Origin: Pseudomonas sp. SJZ074
GTDB lineage: Bacteria; Pseudomonadota; Gammaproteobacteria; Pseudomonadales; Pseudomonadaceae
DNA length: 64,000 nt
Direction of reading: 5' to 3'
Assembly: GCF_007828215.1 (NCBI RefSeq)
Contig: NZ_VIUE01000001.1
Coordinates: 124,001-188,000, forward strand
The position numbers and the translations under genes are program-made. This document shows, in pieces, positions 49,437-59,651 of this stretch (position 1 is its first letter; each line of letters starts with the position of its first letter). The notes below the pieces were generated by a model, which was given only the letters and a program-made list of their open reading frames with translations, ran no database searches and was not told where the DNA came from.

Positions 49437-49579
49437 AGGCAGTGTGTCGCTACGCCTATTTTCCTGGGTGTGGCGCATAGGCTGAATCGGGTACGTGTCC
49501 AGCGCCTCTCATTGTTCTGAAGCGAACCGCACCCGACCAGCTCTTCCTTGTGATCCGTCTTAACCGTGAGTCAATCAAA

Positions 49580-50185
49580 ATGTTGAAAATCGTCCACTTG
49601 CTAATGGGCGCAGCTGCCCTGCTGCTGTCCTTCATCCCTAGCCTGGGTTCCGAAGCCACACCTTACCTGCAACATCCCGATGCGCTTTACCTGGCCTTCT
49701 TCGGCCTGCTCAACCTGATCCTCGCACCTGTCATTCCTTACTGGCACAAAGGTCCTCGTCATCAATTGCAAAACCTGGTCAGCGTACTGCTGGTGCTGGC
49801 CGTTGCCTTGCAAACCCTGAGCCTGCTGGCTCCGATGCCGGAAATCAGCGGTCAACCGGCCGTCCTGTTCAGCCTCACTGCGGCGTTGCTTGCCGTGGCA
49901 CTGCACCTGGCCGCCAGCTTCTACAAGAAGTCGTCGCCGACCGCCGCGCCGCAGAACTACGACATGTCCAATCGTGATACCGGCACCGTGAAGTGGTTCA
50001 ACACCTCCAAGGGCTTCGGCTTCATCTCCCGTGACTCCGGCGATGACATTTTCGTGCATTTCCGGGCCATCCGCGGCGAAGGCCATCGCGTCCTGGTCGA
50101 AGGCCAGCGCGTGGAGTTCTCCGTGATGCACCGCGACAAAGGCCTGCAAGCCGAAGACGTCATCGCCGCACTGCCGCGCCGCTGA
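49580..50185 (+). CDS. Membrane-anchored cold-shock-domain protein
   Basis: A 201-residue protein. The N-terminal half has about four membrane segments ([72 protein letters not shown]), followed by a linker and a complete cold-shock domain from about 138 ([29 protein letters not shown]). RNP1 and RNP2 are intact, so nucleic-acid binding at the membrane is expected. Soluble CspA homologues lack the membrane part. Known in pseudomonads as an unnamed protein; function not established. Confidence 0.9.
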   Translation: MLKIVHLLMGAAALLLSFIPSLGSEATPYLQHPDALYLAFFGLLNLILAPVIPYWHKGPRHQLQNLVSVLLVLAVALQTLSLLAPMPEISGQPAVLFSLTAALLAVALHLAASFYKKSSPTAAPQNYDMSNRDTGTVKWFNTSKGFGFISRDSGDDIFVHFRAIRGEGHRVLVEGQRVEFSVMHRDKGLQAEDVIAALPRR

Positions 50186-50196
50186 TTCCAGGCATG

Positions 50197-50235
50197 AAAA
50201 AACCGCGAGCAGCCAGGCTGCATCGCGGTTTTTTT
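50197..50235. terminator. Bidirectional terminator
   Basis: A long stem AAAAAACCGCGA/TCGCGGTTTTTT with an inner GCAGCC/GGCTGC stem between convergent genes; T-runs on both strands end the cold-shock-domain gene (+) and slyX (-). Confidence 0.93.
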
Positions 50236-50255
50236 ATGCCTCGTCGCTCGGACGA

Positions 50256-50462
50256 TCAGTAATGCGGGGGCGGCGCCTCTTCCTCGACGGATTCGAACTG
50301 CCCAGCCATTTCCTCCTGCCGCTTGAGCAACGCCGCCATCTGTAATTGCAAACGCTCGACGACCCGCTGCTGCTCCACCAACACATCATTCAACGCCTGG
50401 ATGGTGTCATCCTGAAATGCCAGGCGAGTTTCCAGATCGGTAACACGCGCCTCAAGATCCAC
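50256..50462 (-). CDS. slyX: SlyX protein
   Basis: A 68-residue coiled-coil protein: [20 protein letters not shown] and [19 protein letters not shown], then a PPPHY-type tail. SlyX is a small conserved protein of unknown role. Start is GTG immediately after the HIT gene stop (3-bp gap), so it is probably co-translated with it. Confidence 0.93.
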   Translation of the reverse strand: MDLEARVTDLETRLAFQDDTIQALNDVLVEQQRVVERLQLQMAALLKRQEEMAGQFESVEEEAPPPHY

Positions 50463-50465
50463 GGT

Positions 50466-50891
50466 TCAACCCTCCACAAACTTGAAATCATCGGTCAGGG
50501 CCATCCGCAACCGCTCGCGAATGGCCGCCACCTGCTCCGCATTATAAGGCCGGGCCGGGTGCTTGCCCCAGACCGGCGACGGCCAGGCCACATCCTCACG
50601 CCTGCGCACGATGACATGCATGTGCAACTGGCTGACGACGTTACCCAACGCCGCAATGTTCAACTTGTCAGCGTCGAAAGAGTCCTTGAGGGTTTCCGCC
50701 AGCGCGGTGGTCTCTTTCCACAGCTGGCGTTGATCAACGTCATCGAGCTGAAACAACTCGCTGATATCTTCCCGCCTTGGCACCAGAATGAACCACGGGT
50801 AATTCGAATCATTGGACAGCAGCAACCGGCACAGTGGGAAATCGCCAATGGGCAATGTGTCCTGCTGCAGTTGTGGATCTAAAACAAACAC
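50466..50891 (-). CDS. HIT-family hydrolase
   Basis: A 141-residue histidine-triad protein. The active-site triad is QLHMHVIVRR (HxHxH), with LLSNDSNYPWFILVPRR earlier, as in HIT nucleotide hydrolases. The GTG at 50891 has AGGAG seven bases upstream and starts at the conserved VLDPQLQQDTL region; the longer in-frame extension is not conserved. Substrate is likely an AMP derivative. Confidence 0.92.
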   Translation of the reverse strand: MFVLDPQLQQDTLPIGDFPLCRLLLSNDSNYPWFILVPRREDISELFQLDDVDQRQLWKETTALAETLKDSFDADKLNIAALGNVVSQLHMHVIVRRREDVAWPSPVWGKHPARPYNAEQVAAIRERLRMALTDDFKFVEG

Positions 50892-51752
50892 CGCGCGTAC
50901 TCCTTGCTCGTTATCGGGGCGGCCCGGTTTGGGCCTGCATTGGATACTCGCAGCATACCCGCGAATGACTGAACGTTCACTGCGCCCCTCCGGCCTTGAC
51001 TGAAATGCCTGTTTTCGGGTCCGACCTTCTCCACGCGGTAACAGCGCGCACCATTTCAGCGCAGCAATCTCCCGGGAGTACGGAAACGTCAGCATCCTGA
51101 TGGGGAGAAACACAGAGCCATGCGCGACTCATGAAGTTTTTTGCACCAAAACTGCACAAAGCGTCTACGCTCAGTGCACGAAGCATCCGGGATTTACTCA
51201 CTGGCAGGGTGAACCGGTAACGTTTTTGGTTGTCGAGGGCCATTTTCAGTTTTCAAACACGATAGCGGCACAGCAGTCAACCCTATTTAAAACAAGGCCT
51301 TTGCCCCCCGGTTTCATGAGGTTTCACCGCGTCAAACGGAAGAGTGTGAAAAAACTGTGAACAAATTTCGGGTTTGTGCATACTTGTTGCATTCATCCCG
51401 GACATCGCCCTCAGGCAATCGTCGGAACGAAAACCTGTTGGCCTATAAATAAAGTGGCAAGGTTGCCCTCAGGAGCTTCAAGTGCAGTAACAAAGGACTC
51501 TTTACACCGACGCCGAAGAAAGAAAAGCAATATTCAAATTGCGAAACCCGATTGCGTCGGAACAGCCCCATTACGACATGGATCGAGCCATTGGCGACAT
51601 GGTCGTGAAGAAGCTGGAAGGTTGGATGGGCAAGTATCGCCAATGATGTCGTCGTGATATAAATTTGCGCCGACACAAAAAGAAAGAGCCGCCCAGATAA
51701 AAAAACAGGTGGGACGGCAGTACTCTTCTAAAAACCAAAGGAGCAAATCACG
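50892..51752. other. 861-bp intergenic region upstream of the porin
   Basis: No confident gene. The porin promoter and leader should be here; the Shine-Dalgarno AAAGGAG at about 51737 is strong. At 51491-51648 a plus-strand frame without a start codon reads QRTLYTDAEERKAIFKL, then PHYDMDRAIGDMVVKKLEGW and ends in TGA. It looks protein-like and may be the tail of a lost gene. The rest shows AT-rich tracts around 51130-51180 and 51290-51370 but no element I can name. Confidence 0.5.
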
Positions 51753-53030
51753 ATGCGCGTGATGAAGTGGAGCATGATCGCACTGGCTGTTTCGGCCGGT
51801 GTTTCGCAGTTCGCAGTGGCGTCTTCCCAGGACGAGTCCAAGGGCTTTTTTGAAGATCAGAGCTTGACCGTCAAAAGCCGTATGCTGTACATGAACCGTG
51901 ATTTCAAGCACGGTGAATCCAACACACAAGGCACACCTAACCATCCGGATCGCCGTACAGGCTACCGTGAAGAAACTGGCTTGGGCGTCCAAACCGTTTA
52001 CGAGTCGGGCTTCACCCAAGGCACCATTGGCTTTGGTCTGGACGCGCTGGCCAATGGCATGGTCAAACTGGACAGCGGCGCCGGTCGTACCGGTAACGGC
52101 ATGTTTGGCAAGGATAGCGAAGGCCATCCGGAAGACACCCAATCCAACGTTGGCGGCGCGGTCAAATTCCGTTTCTCCGACACCGTTCTGAAGTACGGTA
52201 ACCAATACGTTGCCAGCCCGGTCTTCTCTACAGATGACAGCCGTCTGCTGCCAGAAGTCGCCACCGGTACTCTGATCACCAGCAAGGAAATCAAAGGCCT
52301 GGAGCTGAGCGCTGGTCGCTTCACTTCCATGCGTGCGCAGAACCATATGGGTCGCGACAGCCTGGGCTTGAAATCGGCTGACATTGCCGGCGCAACCTAC
52401 CAGTTCACTGACAACTTTGTAGCTGGTGTAGCGGCCTCCGACATCGAAGACTACTACAAGAAAAAATATGTCAACCTGAACTACACCATGCCGCTCAGCG
52501 AAGATCAGTCCCTGAACTTCGACTTCAATGGCTACGATAGCAAAAGCCAGGGTCAGGAGTTGGACGGTGACGTTGACAACCGCATCTGGTCCCTCGCGGC
52601 AGCCTATAGCGTCGGCGCTCACAAGTTCACCTTGGCCCACCAACGCTCCTCGGGTGATAGCGGATATAAGTACGGCGTAGACGGCGGCGGTACTATCTTC
52701 CTCGCCAACTCCATCCAATACTCCGACTTCAACGGCGAAGATGAGCGCTCCTGGCAAGCTCGCTACGACCTGAACATGAAGACCTACGGCGTTCCTGGCC
52801 TGAGCTTCATGACTCGCTACGTCAAAGGCGATAACATCACCACCGCTTCCGGTGTTGAAGGTAAAGAACATGAGTTCGACTTCGAGACCAAGTATGTTCT
52901 GCAAAGCGGCCCAGCGAAAGACCTGTCTTTCCGCATTCGTAGCGCAATCGCTCGTTCGAACAATGCCTACGATGGCGGTAACGTCAATGACTTCCGCTTC
53001 ATCGTCGAATATCCACTGAGCATCTTGTAA
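51753..53030 (+). CDS. OprD-family outer-membrane porin
   Basis: A 425-residue porin. Signal peptide MKWSMIALAVSAGVSQFAVA, mature start near SQDESKGFFEDQSL, and barrel strands ending FRFIVEYPLSIL, typical of the OprD/OprE/OprQ family. Such porins take up amino acids, peptides or organic acids. The N-terminal MRVMKWS resembles OprE/OprQ of P. aeruginosa. Strong terminator after the stop. Confidence 0.94.
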   Translation: MRVMKWSMIALAVSAGVSQFAVASSQDESKGFFEDQSLTVKSRMLYMNRDFKHGESNTQGTPNHPDRRTGYREETGLGVQTVYESGFTQGTIGFGLDALANGMVKLDSGAGRTGNGMFGKDSEGHPEDTQSNVGGAVKFRFSDTVLKYGNQYVASPVFSTDDSRLLPEVATGTLITSKEIKGLELSAGRFTSMRAQNHMGRDSLGLKSADIAGATYQFTDNFVAGVAASDIEDYYKKKYVNLNYTMPLSEDQSLNFDFNGYDSKSQGQELDGDVDNRIWSLAAAYSVGAHKFTLAHQRSSGDSGYKYGVDGGGTIFLANSIQYSDFNGEDERSWQARYDLNMKTYGVPGLSFMTRYVKGDNITTASGVEGKEHEFDFETKYVLQSGPAKDLSFRIRSAIARSNNAYDGGNVNDFRFIVEYPLSIL

Positions 53031-53066
53031 TTCAGTGCTGAGTAGAATAGCCACACTGCAATAAAC

Positions 53067-53104
53067 AAAAAACCGCTCACCTGATCCAGGTGAGCGGTTT
53101 TTTT
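53067..53104. terminator. Terminator after the porin gene
   Basis: A perfect stem AAAAACCGCTCACCTG/CAGGTGAGCGGTTTTT with a 3-base loop and T-runs on both sides, between the porin and convergent mscS. Confidence 0.94.
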
Positions 53105-53192
53105 GCACCCAATGAAACAACCTAACGCAACTTCATAAATAGCAAGCTAGCCAAATATAACCTGACCCAATCGACAGGTTACATCTATGTTG

Positions 53193-54035
53193 TTATCTCG
53201 CCGCCTCTTCCTGCACCACACGAATCACCCGCTGCGGAAACGGAATATCAATCCCCGCATCCTTCAAGCGATCCCGCGCCTGTTCATTGAACATGAACAT
53301 GACACTCCAGTAATCCGCAGTCTTGACCCACACCCGCAACGACACCGTGATCGAACTGTCGCCCAGGGTGGAAATCACCGCTTCAGGTGCCGGATCGGCC
53401 AATACGCGCTCATCCTTGGCCAGATTCAACAAGACCTCGCGCGCTTTTTGCAGGTCAGCCTGGTAATCCACCCCCACATCGAACACCACTTTGCGGGTCG
53501 GCTGACGATTGGTGTTGGTGATAATGCCGTTCGACAGGTTGCCGTTGGGCACGATCACCGTCTTGTTGTCACCGGTGCGCAACACGGTATGGAAAATCTG
53601 GATGCTGTCGACCGTGCCAGCGATGCCTTGGGCTTCGATCCAGTCGCCAATGCGGAACGGGCGAAACAGCAGGATCAGCACGCCGCCGGCGAAGTTTGCC
53701 AGGCTGCCCTGCAACGCCAGGCCAATTGCCAGGCTCGCCGCACCGATGGCAGCAACGAACGAGGTGGTTTCCACGCCGATCATCGACGCGACGCTGATCG
53801 CCAACAATATCTTCAGGATGATATTGGCCAGGGTACTGATAAACCCTTGCAATGCCAGGTCAGCGTTACGCAGGGCCAGCAGCGCACCCAGTTTTTGCGT
53901 GACCTTGTTGATCAACCACCAGCCGATGGCCAGGGTGATGACAGCCAGCAACACACGGCTGCCGTACTCCATGACCATTGGTATCGCGGCCTGGGAGGTC
54001 TCGATCAGGTGATCCACTTCTGCATTCAAGTCCAT
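53193..54035 (-). CDS. mscS: Small-conductance mechanosensitive channel MscS
   Basis: A 280-residue MscS channel. Three N-terminal membrane helices; the pore helix is GAASLAIGLALQGSLANFAG, followed by the MS domain (PFRIGDWIEAQGIAGTVDSI) and VPNGNLSNGIITN. It opens on hypo-osmotic shock to release solutes. ATG at 54035 with GGAGA upstream gives the E. coli-like length. Confidence 0.96.
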   Translation of the reverse strand: MDLNAEVDHLIETSQAAIPMVMEYGSRVLLAVITLAIGWWLINKVTQKLGALLALRNADLALQGFISTLANIILKILLAISVASMIGVETTSFVAAIGAASLAIGLALQGSLANFAGGVLILLFRPFRIGDWIEAQGIAGTVDSIQIFHTVLRTGDNKTVIVPNGNLSNGIITNTNRQPTRKVVFDVGVDYQADLQKAREVLLNLAKDERVLADPAPEAVISTLGDSSITVSLRVWVKTADYWSVMFMFNEQARDRLKDAGIDIPFPQRVIRVVQEEAAR

Positions 54036-54121
54036 TCGACTCTCCTTTATTACCGTAAGCACGAATGTGGCGGGGAAGGCTGCTCCCCCACCACCCTATT
54101 CCTGAACAGCCTGGCGTCCTG

Positions 54122-54607
54122 TCAGTCGCGGAAGTTATTGAACTGTAGCGGCATACCGAATTCTTTGGCGCGCAGCGCTGCGATGGCCTCCTGCAAGTCG
54201 TCGCGCTTCTTGCCGGTAACCCGCACCTGCTCACCCTGGATGGCGGCCTGGACCTTGAGCTTGGCATCCTTGATGTGAGCGACAATCTTCTTTGCCAGCT
54301 CCTTGTCGATGCCTTCCTTGAGCACGGCTTCCTGTTTCATCACCTTGCCCGAGGCATAGGCATCCTTGATTTCAAGGCATTGCACGTCGATCTTGCGCTT
54401 GACCAGCGCCATCTTGAGGATCTCGATCATCGCCTCGAGCTGGAATTCGGCTTCGGCGGTCAGGTTGACGGTCAGGTCCTTTTCCTTGAATTCGAAGCTG
54501 CCTTTGCCCTTGAGGTCATAACGACGGTCGAGTTCCTTGACGGCGTTTTCAACGGCGTTGGTGACTTCGTGTTTGTCCAGTTCGGATACCACGTCGAATG
54601 ACGGCAT
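54122..54607 (-). CDS. yajQ: YajQ nucleotide-binding protein
   Basis: A 161-residue Yaj[21 protein letters not shown] start and [20 protein letters not shown] end, with two RRM-like halves. Members bind nucleotides and in some bacteria cyclic di-GMP. The ATG at 54607 is the family start; the longer in-frame extension toward panE is noise. Confidence 0.96.
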   Translation of the reverse strand: MPSFDVVSELDKHEVTNAVENAVKELDRRYDLKGKGSFEFKEKDLTVNLTAEAEFQLEAMIEILKMALVKRKIDVQCLEIKDAYASGKVMKQEAVLKEGIDKELAKKIVAHIKDAKLKVQAAIQGEQVRVTGKKRDDLQEAIAALRAKEFGMPLQFNNFRD

Positions 54608-54669
54608 GTAGTGTTCTCCAAATAAAAAGGCGCGCCAGTAACAAAGGCGCGCGCTTGGCTTGTGGTTAA

Positions 54670-55668
<999 letters not shown>

Positions 55669-55713
55669 GCAGCGGCTACGCTGGCCTGGTGTTCCTTTTC
55701 AGCGACGAATCTG

Positions 55714-57750
55714 ATGCCATTGCGCCAGCGCCTTGAAAACCTGCCGGTCGGCCAGAAACTGTTGGCCGCCCTGCTGGTGTTATTGACCACTGTCCTGCTG
55801 GTCGCCAACCTGACCTTTATCAGCGCCGCCTATTACATTTCCCAGGAAAGCATGGCCCCCCAGGCCCTGCAAACCATCGGCCGACTGATCGCCAATCCGA
55901 GCCTGATCTCCGATGCCCTGCAATCGCCACAAGGCGCCAAGCGCCTGCTTGACGAACTCAACAGCTACGCCCCGCTGCGGGCGGCGGCGCTGTATGACGG
56001 CGAGGGCGAACGCCTGGCGCAACTGCAACAGGGTGAGAAGCTCAGGCTGCCGGATCATTTCCGCAATGTGCAAGCCTGGCAGGCCGGTGAATTCCGCAGC
56101 AACCAGGTCATCACCCTGCCCCGCCCCGGTACCGCGCCGGGCCACCTGCTGCTGGTCGCCAGCAGTGAACTGCCCACGGCGTTCTACACCGGCACCCTGA
56201 CCGCCAGCCTCGGCATCCTGATTTTCAGCGTGCTGCTGTGGCTGGTCATCGCCCAGCAGATCAAACGCCTGATCACCCAGCCGATTCATCAGTTGGAAGA
56301 GCTGTCGCGCCAGGTCACCCGGGAAGAAAACTATTCCCTGCGCGCCGCCCGTGGCAACCACGACGAAATCGGCAGCCTGGCCGAAGCCTTCAATACCATG
56401 CTGTCGCGGATCGAGGCCCGGGAGCAGCAGCTCAAGCGCGCCCGGGACGACTCCCAGGCGGCCTACGACCAGGCCCAGGGCCTGGCGGAAGAAACCCGGC
56501 ATACCAACCGCAAGCTGGAACTCGAAGTCCAGGTGCGCAGCAAGATCGAGAAAAAGCTCACCGGCTTTCAGAACTACCTCAACAGCATTATCGACTCCAT
56601 GCCGTCGGCCCTGATCGCTCTCGACGAACAGCTTTATGTCACCCAATGGAACCAGGAGGCCAGCGCCCTTTCCGGCACCCGGCTGGACGAAGCATTGAAC
56701 CAGCCGATCTTCCTCGCCTTCGAACCCCTCAAGCCGTACCTGCCGCAGCTCAAGCAAACGGTCGAGCAGCACACGGTGGCGAAGATCGAACGCGTCACCT
56801 GGACCAAGGACGATGAAGCCCGGCACTACGCCCTGACCTTCTATCCGCTGATGGGTGGTGCCGGACGCGGGGTGGTGATCCGCATCGACGACATTACCCA
56901 GCGCCTGTCGCTGGAAGAAATGATGGTGCAATCGGAAAAAATGCTCTCGGTCGGCGGCCTCGCGGCGGGCATGGCCCATGAGATCAACAACCCACTGGGG
57001 GCCATCCTGCACAACGTGCAGAACATCCGCCGGCGCCTGTCACCGGAACTGCCCAAGAATCTCGAACAGGCCGAGCAACTGGGCATCGAACTGCAGGTGG
57101 TCAATCAATACCTCCAGGGCCGGGACATCCCGCAGTTGCTCGATGGCATCCAGCAGGCCGGCGCCCGCGCGGCGAAAATCGTCACCCACATGCTCAGTTT
57201 CAGCCGCCGCAGCACGCGACAAATGGCCCCTTGCGACCTGCCGGCCCTGATCGACCAGGCGGTGGAAATCGCCGGCAACGACTTCGACCTGGCGATCGGC
57301 TTCGACTTCAAGGGCCAGGCAATCATCCGTCAGTTCGACCCGAACCTGGGCCCGGTACCCGGCACCGCCAACGAATTGGAGCAGGTGCTGCTCAACCTGT
57401 TGAAAAACGCCGCCCAGGCCATCCACCAACGCCAGGACGACAGCGAACCCGGGCGCATTACCCTGCGCACGCGGCTGAACCCGCCCTGGGCGGAAATCCA
57501 GGTCGAGGACAACGGCATCGGCATGAGCGAGAACGTGCGCAAACGCACCTTCGAGCCCTTCTTCACCACCAAGGAAATCGGCCAGGGCACGGGCCTGGGG
57601 CTGTCGGTGTCGTATTTCATCATCACCAATAACCACAAGGGCCAGATGGAAGTGCAGTCGGCGCCGGGCCAGGGCACCTGCTTCACCTTGCGCCTGCCCC
57701 TGGCGGGCATTTCGATGATGCCCCAAGAACAAAAGCAACTGGAGCGCTGA
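55714..57750 (+). CDS. Membrane sensor histidine kinase with PAS domain
   Basis: A 678-residue kinase: membrane segment at about 16-38, a periplasmic region, second segment at about 165-188, HAMP (ITQPIHQLEELSRQVTREEN), a coiled coil, a PAS domain (about 285-400) and a kinase core with phospho-acceptor H422 in GGLAAGMAHEINNPLGAI, N box NELEQVLLNLLKNAAQAI, and DNGIGM and GTGLGLSVSYFI ATP-lid motifs. Signal and partner regulator are unknown; no response regulator is adjacent. Two bases separate it from the adenosyltransferase gene. Confidence 0.94.
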   Translation: MPLRQRLENLPVGQKLLAALLVLLTTVLLVANLTFISAAYYISQESMAPQALQTIGRLIANPSLISDALQSPQGAKRLLDELNSYAPLRAAALYDGEGERLAQLQQGEKLRLPDHFRNVQAWQAGEFRSNQVITLPRPGTAPGHLLLVASSELPTAFYTGTLTASLGILIFSVLLWLVIAQQIKRLITQPIHQLEELSRQVTREENYSLRAARGNHDEIGSLAEAFNTMLSRIEAREQQLKRARDDSQAAYDQAQGLAEETRHTNRKLELEVQVRSKIEKKLTGFQNYLNSIIDSMPSALIALDEQLYVTQWNQEASALSGTRLDEALNQPIFLAFEPLKPYLPQLKQTVEQHTVAKIERVTWTKDDEARHYALTFYPLMGGAGRGVVIRIDDITQRLSLEEMMVQSEKMLSVGGLAAGMAHEINNPLGAILHNVQNIRRRLSPELPKNLEQAEQLGIELQVVNQYLQGRDIPQLLDGIQQAGARAAKIVTHMLSFSRRSTRQMAPCDLPALIDQAVEIAGNDFDLAIGFDFKGQAIIRQFDPNLGPVPGTANELEQVLLNLLKNAAQAIHQRQDDSEPGRITLRTRLNPPWAEIQVEDNGIGMSENVRKRTFEPFFTTKEIGQGTGLGLSVSYFIITNNHKGQMEVQSAPGQGTCFTLRLPLAGISMMPQEQKQLER

Positions 57751-57752
57751 GC

Positions 57753-58334
57753 ATGGGCTTTCGCCTGTCGAAGATTTACACCCGCACCGGCGACAAGGGT
57801 GAAACCGGGTTGGGCGATGGTCGTCGCGTGGCGAAGGACCACCCACGGGTCGAGGCCATCGGCGAAGTGGATAGCTTGAACAGCCAACTGGGGTTGCTGC
57901 TGGCCGCGCTCATCGACGAGGCGAGCCGATACCCGGCGCTAAGGGAGATCATCGAAGTGTTGGCACCCTGTCAGCATCGGTTGTTCGACCTGGGTGGCGA
58001 ACTGGCAATGCCGGCCTATCAGGCATTGACCACGGCGGAAGTCGAGCGACTGGAAGCGGCCATCGATCTGTGGAACGAAGAGCTGGGGCCACTGGAAAAC
58101 TTCATCCTGCCCGGCGGCTCGACCCTGGTGGCCCAGGCCCACGTCTGCCGCAGCCTGGCCCGCAGTGCCGAGCGACGTTGCCAGCAATTGAACGCCGTGG
58201 AGCCGCTGGCGGGACCGGGGTTGGCCTATATCAATCGAATGTCGGATCTGTTGTTCGTGGCGGCGCGGGCGATTGCCCGGCGCCAGGGTGTGGCGGAGGT
58301 GCTTTGGGTGGCAGCGGCCAAGCCTGGGGAGTGA
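57753..58334 (+). CDS. Cob(I)alamin adenosyltransferase (PduO type)
   Basis: A 193-residue PduO-type ATR. N-terminal SKIYTRTGDKGETGLGDGRR is the ATP-binding loop; NFILPGGSTLVAQAHVCRSLARSAER and YINRMSDLLFVAAR complete the family motifs. It makes adenosylcobalamin from cob(I)alamin and ATP. The start lies 2 bp after the kinase stop, so it may be co-transcribed. REP elements follow. Confidence 0.95.
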   Translation: MGFRLSKIYTRTGDKGETGLGDGRRVAKDHPRVEAIGEVDSLNSQLGLLLAALIDEASRYPALREIIEVLAPCQHRLFDLGGELAMPAYQALTTAEVERLEAAIDLWNEELGPLENFILPGGSTLVAQAHVCRSLARSAERRCQQLNAVEPLAGPGLAYINRMSDLLFVAARAIARRQGVAEVLWVAAAKPGE

Positions 58335-58360
58335 TCACAGATATCATTGCCTGTCAGGCC

Positions 58361-58450
58361 GTCTTCGCGAGCAAGCCCGCTCCCACAGTTGAAGCGCGTT
58401 CCTCCTGAAGAACTCGGTCAACTGTGGGAGCGGGCTTGCTCGCGAAGGCG
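58361..58450. repeat. REP palindrome pair, opposite orientation
   Basis: The arms here face the other way round (TTCGCGAGCAAGCCCGCTCCCAC first, then GTGGGAGCGGGCTTGCTCGCGAA), enclosing a 35-base core, between convergent genes. Confidence 0.88.
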
Positions 58451-58469
58451 CCGGCAGCCACACCACAAA

Positions 58470-59414
58470 TCAGGCATCAGGCCAGAACGCCCGAATCCCC
58501 GCCACACCCTGCGCGCCGGCCTCCCAGGCCTTCTGCCGCTCGGCAGGCCCCACTCCGCCCAGCAGATATACCGGACGGTTGAAGCCCTCGATCAGCCGGG
58601 CAGCCTCGGCCCAACCCAATGGCTGGGCCTCGGGATGGGTCTGGGTCGGTTGCACGGGCGAGAGCGTCACGAAGTCCACGTCCATCTGCTGCGCCAGGGA
58701 GAGTTCCTCGGCGTTATGACAGGAAGCGGCCAGCCAACGGTCCTTGCCGAATGGACGGCCGGCCGCCGCATGCTTGCGCAGTTGCGCGACGGTAACGTGC
58801 CAACCGGCGGAAGGGAAGTCCCCCAGCCATTCGAAAGGCCCCTTGAGCATCAACTGGGCCTTGCCGGCACACAATCCCGCCGCATCCACCGCCAAATCAC
58901 GGTATTGCGGATCGTAGCCATTGGGCGCCCGCAGCTGGACCAGCTTGATCCCACCGGCGATAGCCTTCTGCATTCCCCGCAACAGGGCCGGTGTTTCAAG
59001 GCCTTCCGGGGTGATCAGGTATTCGCCGGGCAAGCGAGCCGCCGCCACGATCGGCTGGTTGGCTGCCGGAAACTCATGGTTGGTCAGGTCGCGAGCCGTG
59101 ACCCAGGCCAGCGGTTGCCCTTCGGCACCATGGGGTTCGCCGGAGAACGCCGAGACTTCCCAGACATCCAGCAAAACCTGTTTATCCGGGTAATCGTGAC
59201 GCACCTTGATCAATGGCCGGGCAGCGTCGACCACAATTCCCAGCTCCTCATGAAGTTCCCGGGCCAGGGCCGTCTCGACGGATTCGTCGGCCTCGACCTT
59301 GCCACCGGGAAATTCCCACAGGCCACCCTGGTGCTGGGTGTCGGCCCGTCGGGCGATCAGGATCTTGCCGGCAGCGTCACGAATGACCGCCGCCGCTACG
59401 TGTACTCGTTTCAC
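58470..59414 (-). CDS. Nudix hydrolase fused to a ThiE/TenI-like domain (MutT-type)
   Basis: A 314-residue two-domain protein. The N-terminal Nudix domain has GGKVEADESVETALARELHE, matching GX5EX7REUXEEXGU, and resembles MutT that removes oxidised dGTP. The C-terminal domain (about 130-314) is ThiE/TenI-like: GIKLVQLRAPNG, ASCHNAEELSLA and DFVTLSPVQPTQTHP. Residues of the thiamine-phosphate synthase site such as the usual NDR are absent, so it is probably TenI-like in function. Start is GTG at 59414 with GGAGG nine bases upstream, overlapping the stop of a small upstream frame. Confidence 0.9.
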   Translation of the reverse strand: MKRVHVAAAVIRDAAGKILIARRADTQHQGGLWEFPGGKVEADESVETALARELHEELGIVVDAARPLIKVRHDYPDKQVLLDVWEVSAFSGEPHGAEGQPLAWVTARDLTNHEFPAANQPIVAAARLPGEYLITPEGLETPALLRGMQKAIAGGIKLVQLRAPNGYDPQYRDLAVDAAGLCAGKAQLMLKGPFEWLGDFPSAGWHVTVAQLRKHAAAGRPFGKDRWLAASCHNAEELSLAQQMDVDFVTLSPVQPTQTHPEAQPLGWAEAARLIEGFNRPVYLLGGVGPAERQKAWEAGAQGVAGIRAFWPDA

Positions 59415-59599
59415 CGCGCGATGTCCTCCAGGCCGGCCGTTTGCCACGCCTTGAGCGCCGCCAGCCATTGATAAAGGGTTTCGACTTGGGCCACATTCAC
59501 CTCGGGCAGTTTCAGCTCAACAGTGTGCAGCCGCCTCGCCGCCTTCGCGAGCAAGCCCGCTCCCACACTGAATTGATGCGTGACATAAAAAGTGTTCAC
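59411..59599 (-). pseudogene. Possible small gene or gene remnant coupled to the Nudix gene
   Basis: A 62-codon minus-strand frame whose last part reads LKLPEVNVAQVETLYQWLAA, then LKAWQTAGLEDIAR, with protein-like composition. Its TGA overlaps the GTG of the Nudix gene. Its first part runs through a REP copy, so the original 5' end is probably lost. In P. aeruginosa a glutathione S-transferase gene lies here between argJ and mutT, as I recall, but I cannot match these residues to it. Confidence 0.35.
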
Positions 59600-59640
59600 A
59601 CCTCAAATCTCCTGTGGGAGCGGGCTTGCTCGCGAATGGG
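59541..59640. repeat. REP palindrome pair
   Basis: TTCGCGAGCAAGCCCGCTCCCAC and the opposed GTGGGAGCGGGCTTGCTCGCGAA flank a roughly 50-base core between the argJ stop and the Nudix gene. Confidence 0.88.
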
Positions 59641-59651
59641 ACGACTCTGTC

